Translations under genes and position numbers: made by a program
Notes under the pieces: generated by a model
The model's database searches: none
What the model saw: the letters and a program-made list of their open reading frames with translations, nothing else
What the model was told of the DNA's origin: nothing
Source of the DNA: a bacterium
GTDB lineage: Bacteria > Krumholzibacteriota > Krumholzibacteriia > Krumholzibacteriales > WJIX01
Direction of reading: 5' to 3'
Length of the DNA: 5,945 bases
Assembly: GCA_021160845.1 (NCBI GenBank)
Contig: JAGHBT010000186.1
Location: 1-5,945, forward strand
Shown here: piece by piece, positions 5,488 through 5,945 of the stretch
Layout of the letters: each line of letters opens with the position of its first letter
How positions within the stretch are numbered: position 1 is the first letter of the stretch

Positions 5488-5945
5488 ATGAACAATATAC
5501 AAAATTACACAGACAAAGCTATTGGGCTTTTAATGGGCTATGGACCAAAATTGCTATTAGCGATAGTTACTTTGATAATAGGTCTTTGGATTATAAAACT
5601 ATTTGTTAAGGCATTCGAGAAAACAATGGAGCGGAGTAAGACCGATCTGTCTTTACAACGATTTTTATTAAATCTGATCGGAATCCTATTGAAAGTAATG
5701 CTTGTAATAAGTGTCGCCTCGATGATAGGCATTCAAATGACTTCTTTTATTGCCGTATTGGGCGCTGCTGGGTTGGCAGTCGGCTTCGCGTTGCAAGGTA
5801 GCCTGGCCAACTTTGCCGGAGGTGTGTTAATTTTACTGTTTAAACCATTTAAAATTGGAGATTTTATTGACGCATCGGGTTATACGGGCACTGTTAATGA
5901 AATCCAGATATTGAATACAATTATAAAAACACCTGATAACAAGAC
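5488..5945 (+). CDS. mscS: MscS-family small-conductance mechanosensitive channel (3' end outside window)
   Basis: The first 152 residues of a MscS-type channel are visible, about half of the roughly 280 residues typical of short members. MscS is a homoheptameric inner-membrane valve that releases solutes on hypo-osmotic shock. Helix 1 lies near 20-40 and helix 2 near 58-80. The highly conserved pore helix 3 (about 87-120) contains VLGAAGLAVGFALQGSLANF, followed by FKPFKIGDFID (118-128), the start of the beta domain. By alignment to E. coli MscS from memory, Gln103-Gly104 match Gln112-Gly113 (the kink). Leu96 matches seal residue Leu105, and Phe100 takes the place of Leu109. The short N-terminus indicates an MscS-like rather than a large MscK-like protein. 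The reading frame stays open to the last base. Transcription is expected from the promoter at 5400-5429. Confidence 0.93.
   Translation, partial: MNNIQNYTDKAIGLLMGYGPKLLLAIVTLIIGLWIIKLFVKAFEKTMERSKTDLSLQRFLLNLIGILLKVMLVISVASMIGIQMTSFIAVLGAAGLAVGFALQGSLANFAGGVLILLFKPFKIGDFIDASGYTGTVNEIQILNTIIKTPDNK

Overview
The window looks like a chromosomal segment of a Gram-negative-type bacterium. Two signs support an inner membrane and periplasm: a candidate lipoprotein signal, and MacB-type permeases with large extracytoplasmic domains. GC content is moderate, roughly the mid-40s percent by eye. The mix of tandem MacB-like permeases, a propeller lipoprotein and a rhodanese/DoxX pair would fit an uncultured FCB-like or related candidate lineage. 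That placement is an inference and cannot be settled from sequence reading alone. No rRNA, tRNA, CRISPR, insertion sequence or phage gene was seen.

Layout. Positions 1-1855 (+) carry the end of one MacB/FtsX-type ABC permease gene and then a complete paralogous one, 10 bp apart and clearly one transcription unit. Position 1858 starts a convergent gene (-), a ParB/Spo0J-like protein with no ParA partner in view. Its likely start is near 2862. A divergent non-coding stretch of about 250 bp (2863-3110) holds small inverted repeats and no convincing promoter. A beta-propeller lipoprotein gene follows (3111-4157, +). The next 128 bp gap carries a perfect 10-bp palindrome and a 9-bp hairpin. Then come a membrane-anchored rhodanese (4286-4783) and a DoxX/MauE-type membrane protein (4780-5334), joined by an ATGA overlap. 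A 153-bp gap contains a fully consensus sigma-70 promoter (5400-5429) that drives a MscS-type mechanosensitive channel gene (5488 onward), cut off by the window end.

How the genes relate. The two permeases probably share an ABC ATPase and perhaps an upstream periplasmic adaptor, and may form a heterodimer. The rhodanese and DoxX-like proteins are the clearest functional pair: an extracytoplasmic sulfurtransferase-like domain translationally coupled to a four-helix membrane protein with a Cys-Gly-Cys loop, suggesting sulfur or thiol-redox work at the membrane. The ParB-like, propeller and MscS genes appear to be independent units. Nothing here is a demonstrably new system. The rhodanese/DoxX module, the orphan ParB-like protein and the palindrome-rich gap at 4204-4254 are the most worthwhile leads.
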